Below, in pieces: positions 1 to 5,153 of a DNA stretch of 5,153 nt (positions are counted from its first letter, which is position 1; each line of letters starts with the position of its first letter). Origin of the DNA: Methylococcaceae bacterium. Lineage in GTDB: Bacteria > Pseudomonadota > Gammaproteobacteria > Methylococcales > Methylomonadaceae. A program made the position numbers and the translations under genes. The stretch covers positions 1 to 5,153 of the forward strand of contig PMDM01000196.1 in assembly GCA_003155565.1 (NCBI GenBank). The letters run 5' to 3'. The notes beneath the pieces are model-generated. The model was not told the DNA's origin. It ran no database searches and saw nothing but the letters and a program-made list of their open reading frames with translations.

Positions 1-1555
1 CATTGACCAACAAATTCATAAACACTTGATTCAACTGATGCGGCAAACACCACACTTGCGGAATGTCCCCGAATTCCTTGATAACGCTCGCTTTGTATTT
101 GATCTCGTTATTGACAATATTCAGCGTACTTTCCAGGCCGGTATGCAAATCAGCCCATTGCCAATCGTCATCACCGCCCGCATGAGAAAAATCTTTGAGA
201 TCCTGAACGATCTTTTTAACTCGGGACGCGCCTTCGTGCGACTCATCCAGTAAGTCAAGCACATCAGTTTTAAGAAATTCCAGGTCGATCTTGTGCTTGA
301 ATGCCTCGATTTGACGGAGTTGCTCGGTATCGGTCAATGCCGGCTCGGCTTTTTCGTAAATAACAGCCAGCGCCAACAAATCCTCCACATAGCTTTTCAA
401 AGAAGTCAGGTTAGAATTGATATAACCGATGGGGTTGTTGATTTCATGTGCGACCCCCGCTGCTAATTGGCCAATGGAGGACAATTTTTCCGATTGGAGC
501 AGTTGCCCTTGGACTTCCTTAATTTTATCGACGGCTGTTTGCAATTCTTCATTGCGTTGTTTCAGTAAATCTTCAGAGTTTTTATGCTCGGTAATATCTA
601 CCGTGATACCGTCAATTCGTAATGATACGCCAGCATCGTCCTTGATGGCGCGCATATGATGAAATAACCAACGAAGTTCTCCGTCCGGACGTAGGATGCG
701 GCAGGTTATTTTCTGAACGCCGCTGGTTAATAATTCAACCATACTGTTTTTCACCCGATTCCGGTCACGGAGATAAATAATGTCCAGCCATAAATTAGGA
801 TTATTGAAGAAATCCGCGACTGTATGGCCGGTTATCTCCTCGACGGGCTTATTGAGATAGAGCATTTCAAGTGTTTTTGGCTTCATCGACCAAACTACGC
901 TATCCAAAGAATCAAGAATATCAGTTAGCCGCTTTTCCGATTGCTCCAGACGATTATGGGTCTCTTGTAATTGCCGATTCGAATTTATATAGCGTTCATT
1001 AGTTGCAGCAAGCAGTTGGATGCGCTTTTGCTGATCGCTATGCAACCAGATATTATCAATCACAAGAGTGATCAGGTTGACTAACATTTGTCCGCGGTCT
1101 AAATCCGCTTCAGTGTAATTCACCTTATCGTCAAGACTGTTGACGCATAATGCGCCGATCAACCGCTTACCCACCAGCAAAGGCCAACAAAGTGCTGTAA
1201 GGGGTATTTGCGCGCCCGATTTGGGAATAGGGTCATGAAAGCGCGGATCATTGTTTGCATTGCCTTTAAGCAATAATGCCTGTTTGTTTTCCAATACCCA
1301 ATCAATAACGCCAGCACCGCTTGGTATAACACTGCCAATACACCCTTCCGGCAAACCGATACCGGCAACAATGCTTAAGCGGTTGTCTTCACCTTGGTAC
1401 AATACCAATGATCCGGTATTAGCCCTGAATCCTTCGACAATATGGCGCAGAATCTGCCCAAACACCTCGTTTGAACTGTCTTGAAACAAATCGGATTGAC
1501 CCAATTGGTAAAGGTCATTAACCCAGTGTAATTGTTGCGATTCACTTTTCAGCAT
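1..1555 (-). CDS. Soluble GAF-PAS sensor histidine kinase, C-terminus cut by window edge
   Basis: I read 518 codons from the ATG at 1555, open to the left edge. No membrane segment or signal peptide is visible, so the kinase should be cytoplasmic. Domains in order: GAF (about residues 27-172), a coiled linker (173-208), PAS (about 209-325, ending in a PAC-like RPDGELRWLF and VDITEHK), a second coil, then HisKA. The H box reads GQLAAGVAHEINNPIGY, with phospho-acceptor H370 (codon 448-446). The DHp helix is long: about 148 residues separate H370 from the N box, where about 105-110 is more usual. It contains IDLEFLKTDVLDLL and RVKKIVQDLKDFS, which I recognise as a recurrent long-DHp kinase family. 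The last residues, LNQVFMNLLVN, are the start of the ATPase N box. The G boxes lie outside the window, so ATP binding is inferred. The start follows AAGGGG by 4 bases and lies 14 bases after the HDOD stop, which implies co-transcription. It probably phosphorylates one of the nearby receivers; which one cannot be told. Confidence 0.93.
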   Translation of the reverse strand, partial: MLKSESQQLHWVNDLYQLGQSDLFQDSSNEVFGQILRHIVEGFRANTGSLVLYQGEDNRLSIVAGIGLPEGCIGSVIPSGAGVIDWVLENKQALLLKGNANNDPRFHDPIPKSGAQIPLTALCWPLLVGKRLIGALCVNSLDDKVNYTEADLDRGQMLVNLITLVIDNIWLHSDQQKRIQLLAATNERYINSNRQLQETHNRLEQSEKRLTDILDSLDSVVWSMKPKTLEMLYLNKPVEEITGHTVADFFNNPNLWLDIIYLRDRNRVKNSMVELLTSGVQKITCRILRPDGELRWLFHHMRAIKDDAGVSLRIDGITVDITEHKNSEDLLKQRNEELQTAVDKIKEVQGQLLQSEKLSSIGQLAAGVAHEINNPIGYINSNLTSLKSYVEDLLALAVIYEKAEPALTDTEQLRQIEAFKHKIDLEFLKTDVLDLLDESHEGASRVKKIVQDLKDFSHAGGDDDWQWADLHTGLESTLNIVNNEIKYKASVIKEFGDIPQVWCLPHQLNQVFMNLLVN

Positions 1556-1559
1556 AATT

Positions 1560-1565
1560 CCCCTT
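1560..1565 (-). promoter_or_regulatory. Ribosome binding site of the histidine kinase
   Basis: Minus-strand AAGGGG sits 4 bases before the ATG at 1555, inside the 14-base gap after the HDOD stop codon. It supports this start and independent initiation within an operon. Confidence 0.55.
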
Positions 1566-1569
1566 GAAT

Positions 1570-2391
1570 TTAAAGAATGGCAACGATCTGATCGGCAAAT
1601 TGCCGACCGGTGTTGACCCAGAGTGTCGCCTGATCAATCGGAATATCCAGTTTGTTAAGCACATTAGTGATGGCTTCCTGACGCTCCAAACCGGAGTCGT
1701 CACCCTGCTCCGCTTCAGTGACCAGTAAATTGGCAGCATAGACCAATAAGGCGAGGGATTTAGTGGAGTCGCGCGTGGGCGGGGTTTCGTGCAGCTCGAT
1801 AGCTTCTTGAATGGCAACCGGAAGGTTCCATTTCATCGCGGCTTTACCGCCTATTTCCATGTGATCGAAGCCCAATATACGTCGTTCCGTCTCGACTCTA
1901 TTCGGGTGTGGTTCATTGATAATGCGACTAAAATCATCAGGAAACAGCAAGACAATTACCAGTAATCCAATGTCATGTAACAATCCCGCCGAAAACGCAA
2001 TGTCCTGACCAATACCGGTATAGATTGCAAGCTGCCGGGTACAATCGGCCACTGCCAAGCTGTGATGCAAAAACAGCGGATAGTCGAAGTCTTTATGCCG
2101 TACTGGTAACATTTTTGAAAAACAAACGCCAAGCAACATATCTCTCACCCGATTAAGGCCCAACAATACAATCGCTTGCCGCAACGAGCTGATTTCTCTG
2201 GACATACCGTAAAAAGGCGAATTGGCAATGCGTAAAATTCGAATCACCATGGGAGGGTCCTGGCTTATTTTGTCCGCGAATTTTGTTAAACTTTGGTTGT
2301 CAGCAGTGAATTGCAACGCTTCCATGAGCAACGCCGGCAAAGAAGGTAAATCAACCAGGCATAACTGCGCCGCTTTATCGTTCGAGTTCAT
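1570..2391 (-). CDS. HDOD domain signalling protein
   Basis: This is a 273-residue soluble protein made almost wholly of one HDOD domain (about residues 12-210) plus a helical C-terminal tail of about 60 residues. Typical HDOD segments are visible: LPSLPALLMEAL near the start, DPPMVIRILRIANSPFYG (46-62) and LGLNRVRDMLLG (77-88). The HD-like core has H109/H110, LLHDIG with H139-D140, FDHMEIGG with H177, and H201 in AIELHE. Where catalytic HD proteins usually have a late metal-binding Asp, this one reads YAANLL (218-223), so metal binding is uncertain. HDOD proteins usually act as non-enzymatic signalling scaffolds downstream of two-component or cyclic-di-GMP systems; a precise role is not known here. 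The start at 2391 is the only ATG available near the domain edge, because an in-frame TAA lies at 2400-2398. It has no visible Shine-Dalgarno site and overlaps the stop of an upstream mini-ORF (ATGA). Placed between a receiver protein and a kinase, it is probably an output of that relay. Confidence 0.92.
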   Translation of the reverse strand: MNSNDKAAQLCLVDLPSLPALLMEALQFTADNQSLTKFADKISQDPPMVIRILRIANSPFYGMSREISSLRQAIVLLGLNRVRDMLLGVCFSKMLPVRHKDFDYPLFLHHSLAVADCTRQLAIYTGIGQDIAFSAGLLHDIGLLVIVLLFPDDFSRIINEPHPNRVETERRILGFDHMEIGGKAAMKWNLPVAIQEAIELHETPPTRDSTKSLALLVYAANLLVTEAEQGDDSGLERQEAITNVLNKLDIPIDQATLWVNTGRQFADQIVAIL

Positions 2392-2423
2392 GTCGGTTTA
2401 TCAGTATGCTCTAAGGTGGACAT
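2388..2423 (-). CDS. Possible 11-codon coupling mini-ORF (MSTLEHTDKPT)
   Basis: The ATG at 2423-2421 overlaps the TGA of the upstream response regulator (TGATG). It is preceded by AGGGAG at 2434-2429 with a 5-base spacer, the best ribosome site in the operon. The frame reads MSTLEHTDKPT and stops at TGA 2390-2388, which overlaps the HDOD start codon (ATGA). Terminating ribosomes would be placed on the HDOD start, which has no site of its own. Alternatives are that these residues are the original HDOD N-terminus separated by a single-base shift or a sequencing error, or that the frame is chance. The peptide itself resembles nothing I know. Confidence 0.35.
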   Translation of the reverse strand: MSTLEHTDKPT

Positions 2424-3271
2424 CAACTCTCCCTGAACGGTGAAAGCACTATAATAGTTCCTTTTGATCGACTAATATCACCCATTGGGCTTACCCATAC
2501 ATGCATAACATTGCCATTCTCCAGATGCACTACGCCGCCGTTAAATTCTGTGGCGCTTGCCGAAGGCGTTTGTTGCAGCGCCCGCAATAGCGTTTCGGGT
2601 AGACATTCGCATGCCTGCAAGCCAAGTAAACATCCGCTAGGGTGACTTCGAAACAGTTCGTCTGCGCGTCGATTGGAAGCGGCGATCATGTTATGTTCAT
2701 CAATACCAATAATTGCGATTGGTAAATGTTCTAGAATTTCCTGGGATATTTCCAACATATTATTGTTATGCAGGATTTCACGAGTTTTCTGTATAACTTG
2801 CTGTTCTAAATTCTGATTGAGCCTAAAAAGTTTATTGTTGGAATGTTGGAGCTCTCTGCTCAATCGCTGGTTTTCCAGTTCCATTTCATAAAATTCGAAT
2901 GCTTCGCGGATATTATCCCGAAGCAACTCATCATCCCAGGGTTTAGTCAGAAACTTGTAGATCGCACCCTCGTTAATGGCGCTGGTTACCGATTCAAGTT
3001 CAGTATAACCGGATAAGACAATGCGGAAGGTTTTGGGGTAAAGCGCCTTAACCTTACGCAAAAACTCTACACCGGTCATCTGCGGCATACGTTGATCGGA
3101 TATGATGACTCCCACTTCATGAATGGCTAAAAGATTAAGCCCTTCCGCACCGCTATTGGCGGTTAGAATGTTGTAACCGTCACGACGCAAAGTACGTTTA
3201 AGCGCATTGGTTATGTTCGCCTCGTCGTCGACCAGCAAAACGGTTCGATGTATATGCTTTTCTTCCACCAT
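2423..3271 (-). CDS. Response regulator: receiver, coiled coil, PAS
   Basis: This 282-residue protein has no DNA-binding domain. The receiver covers about residues 8-125: acidic D15-D16 in LLVDDEAN, phospho-acceptor D59 in IISDQRMP, S87 in VLSGYTE, and K110 in FLTKPWDD. All key residues are present, so it should be phosphorylated normally. The KPW signature is shared by receivers of the RpfG type. Residues about 128-172 are rich in Glu, Gln, Asn and Leu and should form a coiled coil, probably a dimer or a signalling helix. A PAS-like domain follows (about 174-278): LEHLPIAIIGIDEHNMI, then SNRRADELF. The output is therefore likely protein interaction. The start is fixed by an in-frame TAA 18 bases upstream; no clear Shine-Dalgarno site precedes it. 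It is the first gene of the leftward operon, and its TGA overlaps a mini-ORF ATG. The partner is probably the downstream kinase, inferred from position. Confidence 0.92.
   Translation of the reverse strand: MVEEKHIHRTVLLVDDEANITNALKRTLRRDGYNILTANSGAEGLNLLAIHEVGVIISDQRMPQMTGVEFLRKVKALYPKTFRIVLSGYTELESVTSAINEGAIYKFLTKPWDDELLRDNIREAFEFYEMELENQRLSRELQHSNNKLFRLNQNLEQQVIQKTREILHNNNMLEISQEILEHLPIAIIGIDEHNMIAASNRRADELFRSHPSGCLLGLQACECLPETLLRALQQTPSASATEFNGGVVHLENGNVMHVWVSPMGDISRSKGTIIVLSPFRES
2429..2434 (-). promoter_or_regulatory. Ribosome binding site serving the mini-ORF, and HDOD by coupling
   Basis: Minus-strand AGGGAG lies within the last codons of the upstream response regulator. It is 5 bases before the ATG at 2423 but about 37 bases before the HDOD ATG at 2391, too far to act directly on HDOD. 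It matters for deciding how HDOD is translated. Confidence 0.5.
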
Positions 3272-3432
3272 TGTTATTGGCTGAGTGATTTATTCATGCG
3301 CTGGCATTATCAAATGCATGTTTATTTATATTAGGAATCCTCATATAAAACGCCCTTGTTTAAATAATGACCTGGCTCTGGCAAATATGTTGGATTGTGG
3401 TATCCATAAAGCTAATGGTTAGTTGTATGCCA
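3272..3432. other. Divergent intergenic DNA, upstream part
   Basis: This AT-rich DNA separates the leftward operon from the rightward response regulator. No open frame with coding character is seen. It must hold the leftward promoter, but I find only AT-rich -10-like stretches around 3325-3350 (for example minus-strand TATAAA in CCTAATATAAATAAAC) without a well-spaced -35, so no leftward promoter is called. A short inverted repeat, CTAA-TGG-TTAG, lies at 3412-3422, just upstream of the rightward -35. It is too short to name as an operator. Confidence 0.5.
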
Positions 3433-3461
3433 TTGTCATAATAATAGACCAAGACTATACT
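3433..3461 (+). promoter_or_regulatory. Sigma-70-like promoter for the rightward response regulator
   Basis: A -35 element TTGTCA (3433-3438) and a -10 element TATACT (3456-3461) each match the consensus in five of six positions, with the ideal 17-base spacer. Transcription would begin near 3468, giving an untranslated leader of about 109 bases before the ATG at 3577. No transcript data are available; this is a pattern match in the expected place. Confidence 0.55.
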
Positions 3462-3467
3462 TAAACA

Positions 3468-3563
3468 AGTAGTAACCGAGTCATCCGCCGATCAGTGAAG
3501 CTGACCGTGGGGACTATTGACCCAGGGCATCCTGTTTTTTAATCCTCTTTTCATCGACTTATC
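3468..3563 (+). other. Long leader with short competing hairpins and a T-run
   Basis: The predicted leader holds three short inverted repeats: TCAG/CTGA (3492-3495 with 3501-3504), TGGG/CCCA (3508-3511 with 3521-3524) and CAGG/CCTG (3523-3526 with 3531-3534). The last is followed directly by six T (3535-3540). The second and third share bases 3523-3524 and cannot form together, as in an attenuator. Each stem has only 4 pairs, so stability is doubtful. It matches no riboswitch I can recall, including cyclic-di-GMP types. Confidence 0.25.
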
Positions 3564-3568
3564 AGGAG
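3564..3568 (+). promoter_or_regulatory. Ribosome binding site that fixes the start at 3577
   Basis: AGGAG lies 8 bases before the ATG at 3577. It decides for this start over an in-frame TTG at 3517, which would add 20 residues that precede the receiver fold and show no homology. Confidence 0.8.
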
Positions 3569-3576
3569 TCCACAGT

Positions 3577-4149
3577 ATGACCAGTGAAATCCAGCCGGAA
3601 GAATCAAAAATTCTATTGGTCGATGACGAACCGAATGTGTTGCGCGCCTTGACCCGTTTGCTAAAAAATTATCAAGTGGTGACTTTCACCAGTGGGGAGG
3701 AAGCATTGCTGGCAGCCCAAGAAAGGGCTTTCGACCTGGTTATATCGGATTTTCGGATGCCTGGCCTGGATGGGGTCGAATTTTTGACTTTTTTCAAGGC
3801 GTTGCAGCCAGACGCGATCCGAATGATCCTAACTGGATATGCCGACCTAAAAGGGATACAACACGCGATAAATGATGCCGAGGTTTTTCGGTTTATCAAT
3901 AAGCCCTGGAACAATATTGAAATTTTAAATGCCGTAACTCGAGGCTTGGAGCATAAACATATGCTTTTGGAAAACAGGACATTGGCGGCTGAAGTTAGAA
4001 GACAACAAGCTTTGTTACAAAAAAAAGATGCCATACTTCGTGCATTGGAAGCAAAAGATCCAGGCATTACCAAGGTTAATTGGGAGCCGGATGGTTCAAT
4101 TATCATCAAAGATGAAGAATATGACCTCGACAACCCTGTATTTGATTAG
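3577..4149 (+). CDS. Short response regulator: receiver, coiled coil, acidic tail
   Basis: This 190-residue cytoplasmic protein has a complete receiver (about residues 10-125): D16-D17 in LLVDDEPN, phospho-acceptor D58 in VISDFRMP, T86 in ILTGYAD, and K109 in FINKPWNN. All phosphorylation residues are intact. A charged helix follows (about 124-160), likely coiled coil. A tail of about 30 residues, PGITKVNWEPDG then acidic (KDEEYDLDNP), shows no DNA-binding, enzymatic or membrane character. The tail looks structured rather than random, and I have the impression of similar tails on other KPW receivers, but I cannot name a domain. The ATG at 3577 is chosen for its AGGAG; a longer reading from TTG 3517 is rejected. 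It has its own promoter, diverges from the three-gene operon and converges on the HD-GYP gene with 10 bases between stops. It may act as a single-domain-like connector or phosphate sink in the same pathway, which is inference. Confidence 0.92.
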   Translation: MTSEIQPEESKILLVDDEPNVLRALTRLLKNYQVVTFTSGEEALLAAQERAFDLVISDFRMPGLDGVEFLTFFKALQPDAIRMILTGYADLKGIQHAINDAEVFRFINKPWNNIEILNAVTRGLEHKHMLLENRTLAAEVRRQQALLQKKDAILRALEAKDPGITKVNWEPDGSIIIKDEEYDLDNPVFD

Positions 4150-4159
4150 GCATCAATGT

Positions 4160-5153
4160 TTAAGGCTTTTTTGTCATAGCATGATTGCCTTGTGACAACA
4201 GTGGCCTATCATTTGCGCCTAAACGAATCCTGATAAGCGGTGACGTGCCCTTGTTCTCCCGAAGTGTAAGTACGCTGTTGACCATACGCTCACCGAGAAT
4301 ACAATTCTTTAAATAGACTTGGCCGTCATAAGATATTTCTTCAACTTCCATCCCGGCACGCAGCTGGGTCCATGAGATCTCGATAATTGGCCGCGTATTG
4401 TCTGAGGCTGCGATTTCGTCCAGATGCCTTAAAAAAATATCGACGACTTTGGGGTCATAATGTTTCATTTTAAAATCATGCAATCGTTTCCTGACATCGG
4501 CAACGGGCATGGGTTTCCCGGTCATGGTGCCTTCCGAAAAACCGATATAATCGCTAACCACCGATAATATCCTTGAGCCGAGCGGTATTTTTTCATCCGC
4601 TAACCCTTCAGGGCTACCCGAGCCGTCATAATGTTCATACTGGTACCGGATAAGCGTCGCCGCTGCATCCAGTTGTTCCAGGCCTTTTAACAAGGGAGCC
4701 GCTTCCTCCGCATGTTTTAAATAGCTTTTTTTCTGTAGTGCATCCATCGTGTAAAATGGCTGGGTAAGTATAATATCGGGCAGGGTCATTTTACCTATTT
4801 GCAGGAGCAAGCCTGCGTAGATTATGTTCCTGACCTCCTCATCCGGTAAGTTTAATTTTTTAGCTACACTATGCGCATTTTCAGCAATATACTTTGAATG
4901 CCCGCCTTTAATCCCTGGACGCATTTCTATGATGCGAGAGAATGCCTTAATGGAATCAGCATATTGTTTTTTTAAGCTGCTGTTGGCTTGATCAAGTTGT
5001 GCCGTACGCTGTTCAACACGTTCTTCCAAATGCTCGTTTAACGCTTTCAATTGCTCATTCTGTTGACTGATGACTGCGGATAAACGATCCCGTTCTTCCC
5101 GCAAACGTTTTTGTTCCAGTGCGTTACGAACCAATAGTTTCAGTTCTTCATCA
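4160..5153 (-). CDS. Degenerate HD-GYP response regulator, N-terminus cut by window edge
   Basis: The frame is open to the right edge and begins DEELKLLVRNALEQKRL. This looks like the last helix of a receiver running into a coiled coil, so the receiver and true start lie outside. The TTG at 5134 is only an internal codon. Numbering from that TTG as residue 1: coiled coil about 5-60, HD-GYP domain about 60-220, then a beta-rich C-terminal segment (about 248-310, with SWTQLRAGMEV) of the kind often appended to HD-GYP regulators. Active HD-GYP proteins hydrolyse cyclic-di-GMP with a two- or three-metal centre. Here GGHS keeps H79 and KHAEEA keeps H141, but LLHDIGK reads LLLQIGK (111-112 are Leu-Gln), the HHE..DG.GYP block reads QYEHYDGSGSP, and the late Asp of RIL..AD is Ser194 (RILSVVSDY). 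Catalysis is therefore unlikely; binding or scaffolding is more plausible. The fold-defining parts remain (IGK, DG.G.P.GL, IPLGSRIL), so it is not a decayed pseudogene. Confidence 0.9.
   Translation of the reverse strand, partial: DEELKLLVRNALEQKRLREERDRLSAVISQQNEQLKALNEHLEERVEQRTAQLDQANSSLKKQYADSIKAFSRIIEMRPGIKGGHSKYIAENAHSVAKKLNLPDEEVRNIIYAGLLLQIGKMTLPDIILTQPFYTMDALQKKSYLKHAEEAAPLLKGLEQLDAAATLIRYQYEHYDGSGSPEGLADEKIPLGSRILSVVSDYIGFSEGTMTGKPMPVADVRKRLHDFKMKHYDPKVVDIFLRHLDEIAASDNTRPIIEISWTQLRAGMEVEEISYDGQVYLKNCILGERMVNSVLTLRENKGTSPLIRIRLGANDRPLLSQGNHAMTKKP

Noticed and set aside
1159..1484. Short open frames on both strands inside the GAF region of the kinase
   Set aside because: The GAF-coding frame explains this DNA; these frames are shadows.
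1542..1817. 91-codon minus-strand frame inside the HDOD gene
   Set aside because: It is out of frame with a well-conserved HDOD sequence and has no recognisable motif.
3468..3563. Cyclic-di-GMP riboswitch in the leader
   Set aside because: Attractive given the HD-GYP neighbour, but I cannot find the conserved GEMM core or its paired stems.
3517..3576. TTG start adding 20 residues to the short response regulator
   Set aside because: The AGGAG at 3564-3568 points to the ATG at 3577, and the added residues precede the receiver fold without homology.
3672..4133. 153-codon open frame on the minus strand opposite the short response regulator
   Set aside because: It is fully antisense to a clear receiver gene, rich in Ser and Ala without domain signs, and has no ribosome site.
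4142..4156. Hairpin TTGAT-TAGGC-ATCAA spanning the short regulator stop, as a terminator
   Set aside because: The stem has only 5 mostly A-T pairs, and the nearest T-run (4167-4172) is about 10 bases away, so it is unlikely to terminate.
4171..4198. Inverted repeat TTGTCA/TGACAA within the HD-GYP C-terminal codons
   Set aside because: The loop is 16 bases and no T-run follows on either strand; it is coding DNA and may be chance.
1..5153. CRISPR arrays, insertion sequences, tRNA or rRNA genes
   Set aside because: No regularly spaced repeats, transposase frames, terminal repeats or tRNA-like folds were seen; almost all DNA is accounted for by the listed genes.

Overview
This window is a cluster of signal-transduction genes with no metabolic or structural gene in view. 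It holds four long genes, one short response regulator, and one possible mini-ORF. The DNA has moderate GC and spacing and Shine-Dalgarno sites of the usual proteobacterial kind. The protein families (a soluble GAF-PAS histidine kinase with a long DHp helix, an HDOD protein, and 'KPW'-type receivers) fit an environmental gammaproteobacterium. A methanotroph-like Methylococcales organism is my best guess, with low confidence, because no marker gene is present.

Layout from left to right. Positions 1-1555 (minus) carry most of a soluble GAF-PAS-HisKA histidine kinase, cut by the left edge inside the ATPase N box. Positions 1570-2391 (minus) encode a complete HDOD protein. Positions 2423-3271 (minus) encode a receiver-coiled coil-PAS response regulator. 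These three are tightly packed and are read in the order regulator, HDOD, kinase, so they very probably form one operon. An 11-codon reading frame (2388-2423) bridges the regulator stop (TGATG) and the HDOD start (ATGA). Positions 3272-3576 form a divergent intergenic region of about 305 bases with a good sigma-70-like promoter (TTGTCA, 17 bases, TATACT) pointing right. Positions 3577-4149 (plus) encode a 190-residue receiver protein with a coiled coil and a short acidic tail. Positions 4160-5153 (minus) hold the C-terminal part of a receiver-HD-GYP protein, cut by the right edge and convergent with the small regulator.

How the parts may work together. The kinase is soluble and carries two sensory folds, so it probably reads a cytoplasmic signal. 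The two complete receivers retain the aspartates, Thr/Ser and Lys needed for phosphorylation, and neither carries a DNA-binding output. Output must therefore pass through protein contacts (PAS, coiled coil, HDOD). The HD-GYP domain, normally a cyclic-di-GMP phosphodiesterase, has lost most of its metal ligands and its GYP signature here, while the neighbouring HDOD protein keeps an intact His-Asp pair. The cluster therefore looks like a phosphorelay feeding non-transcriptional, possibly non-catalytic HD-superfamily outputs. The wiring is inference from gene position.
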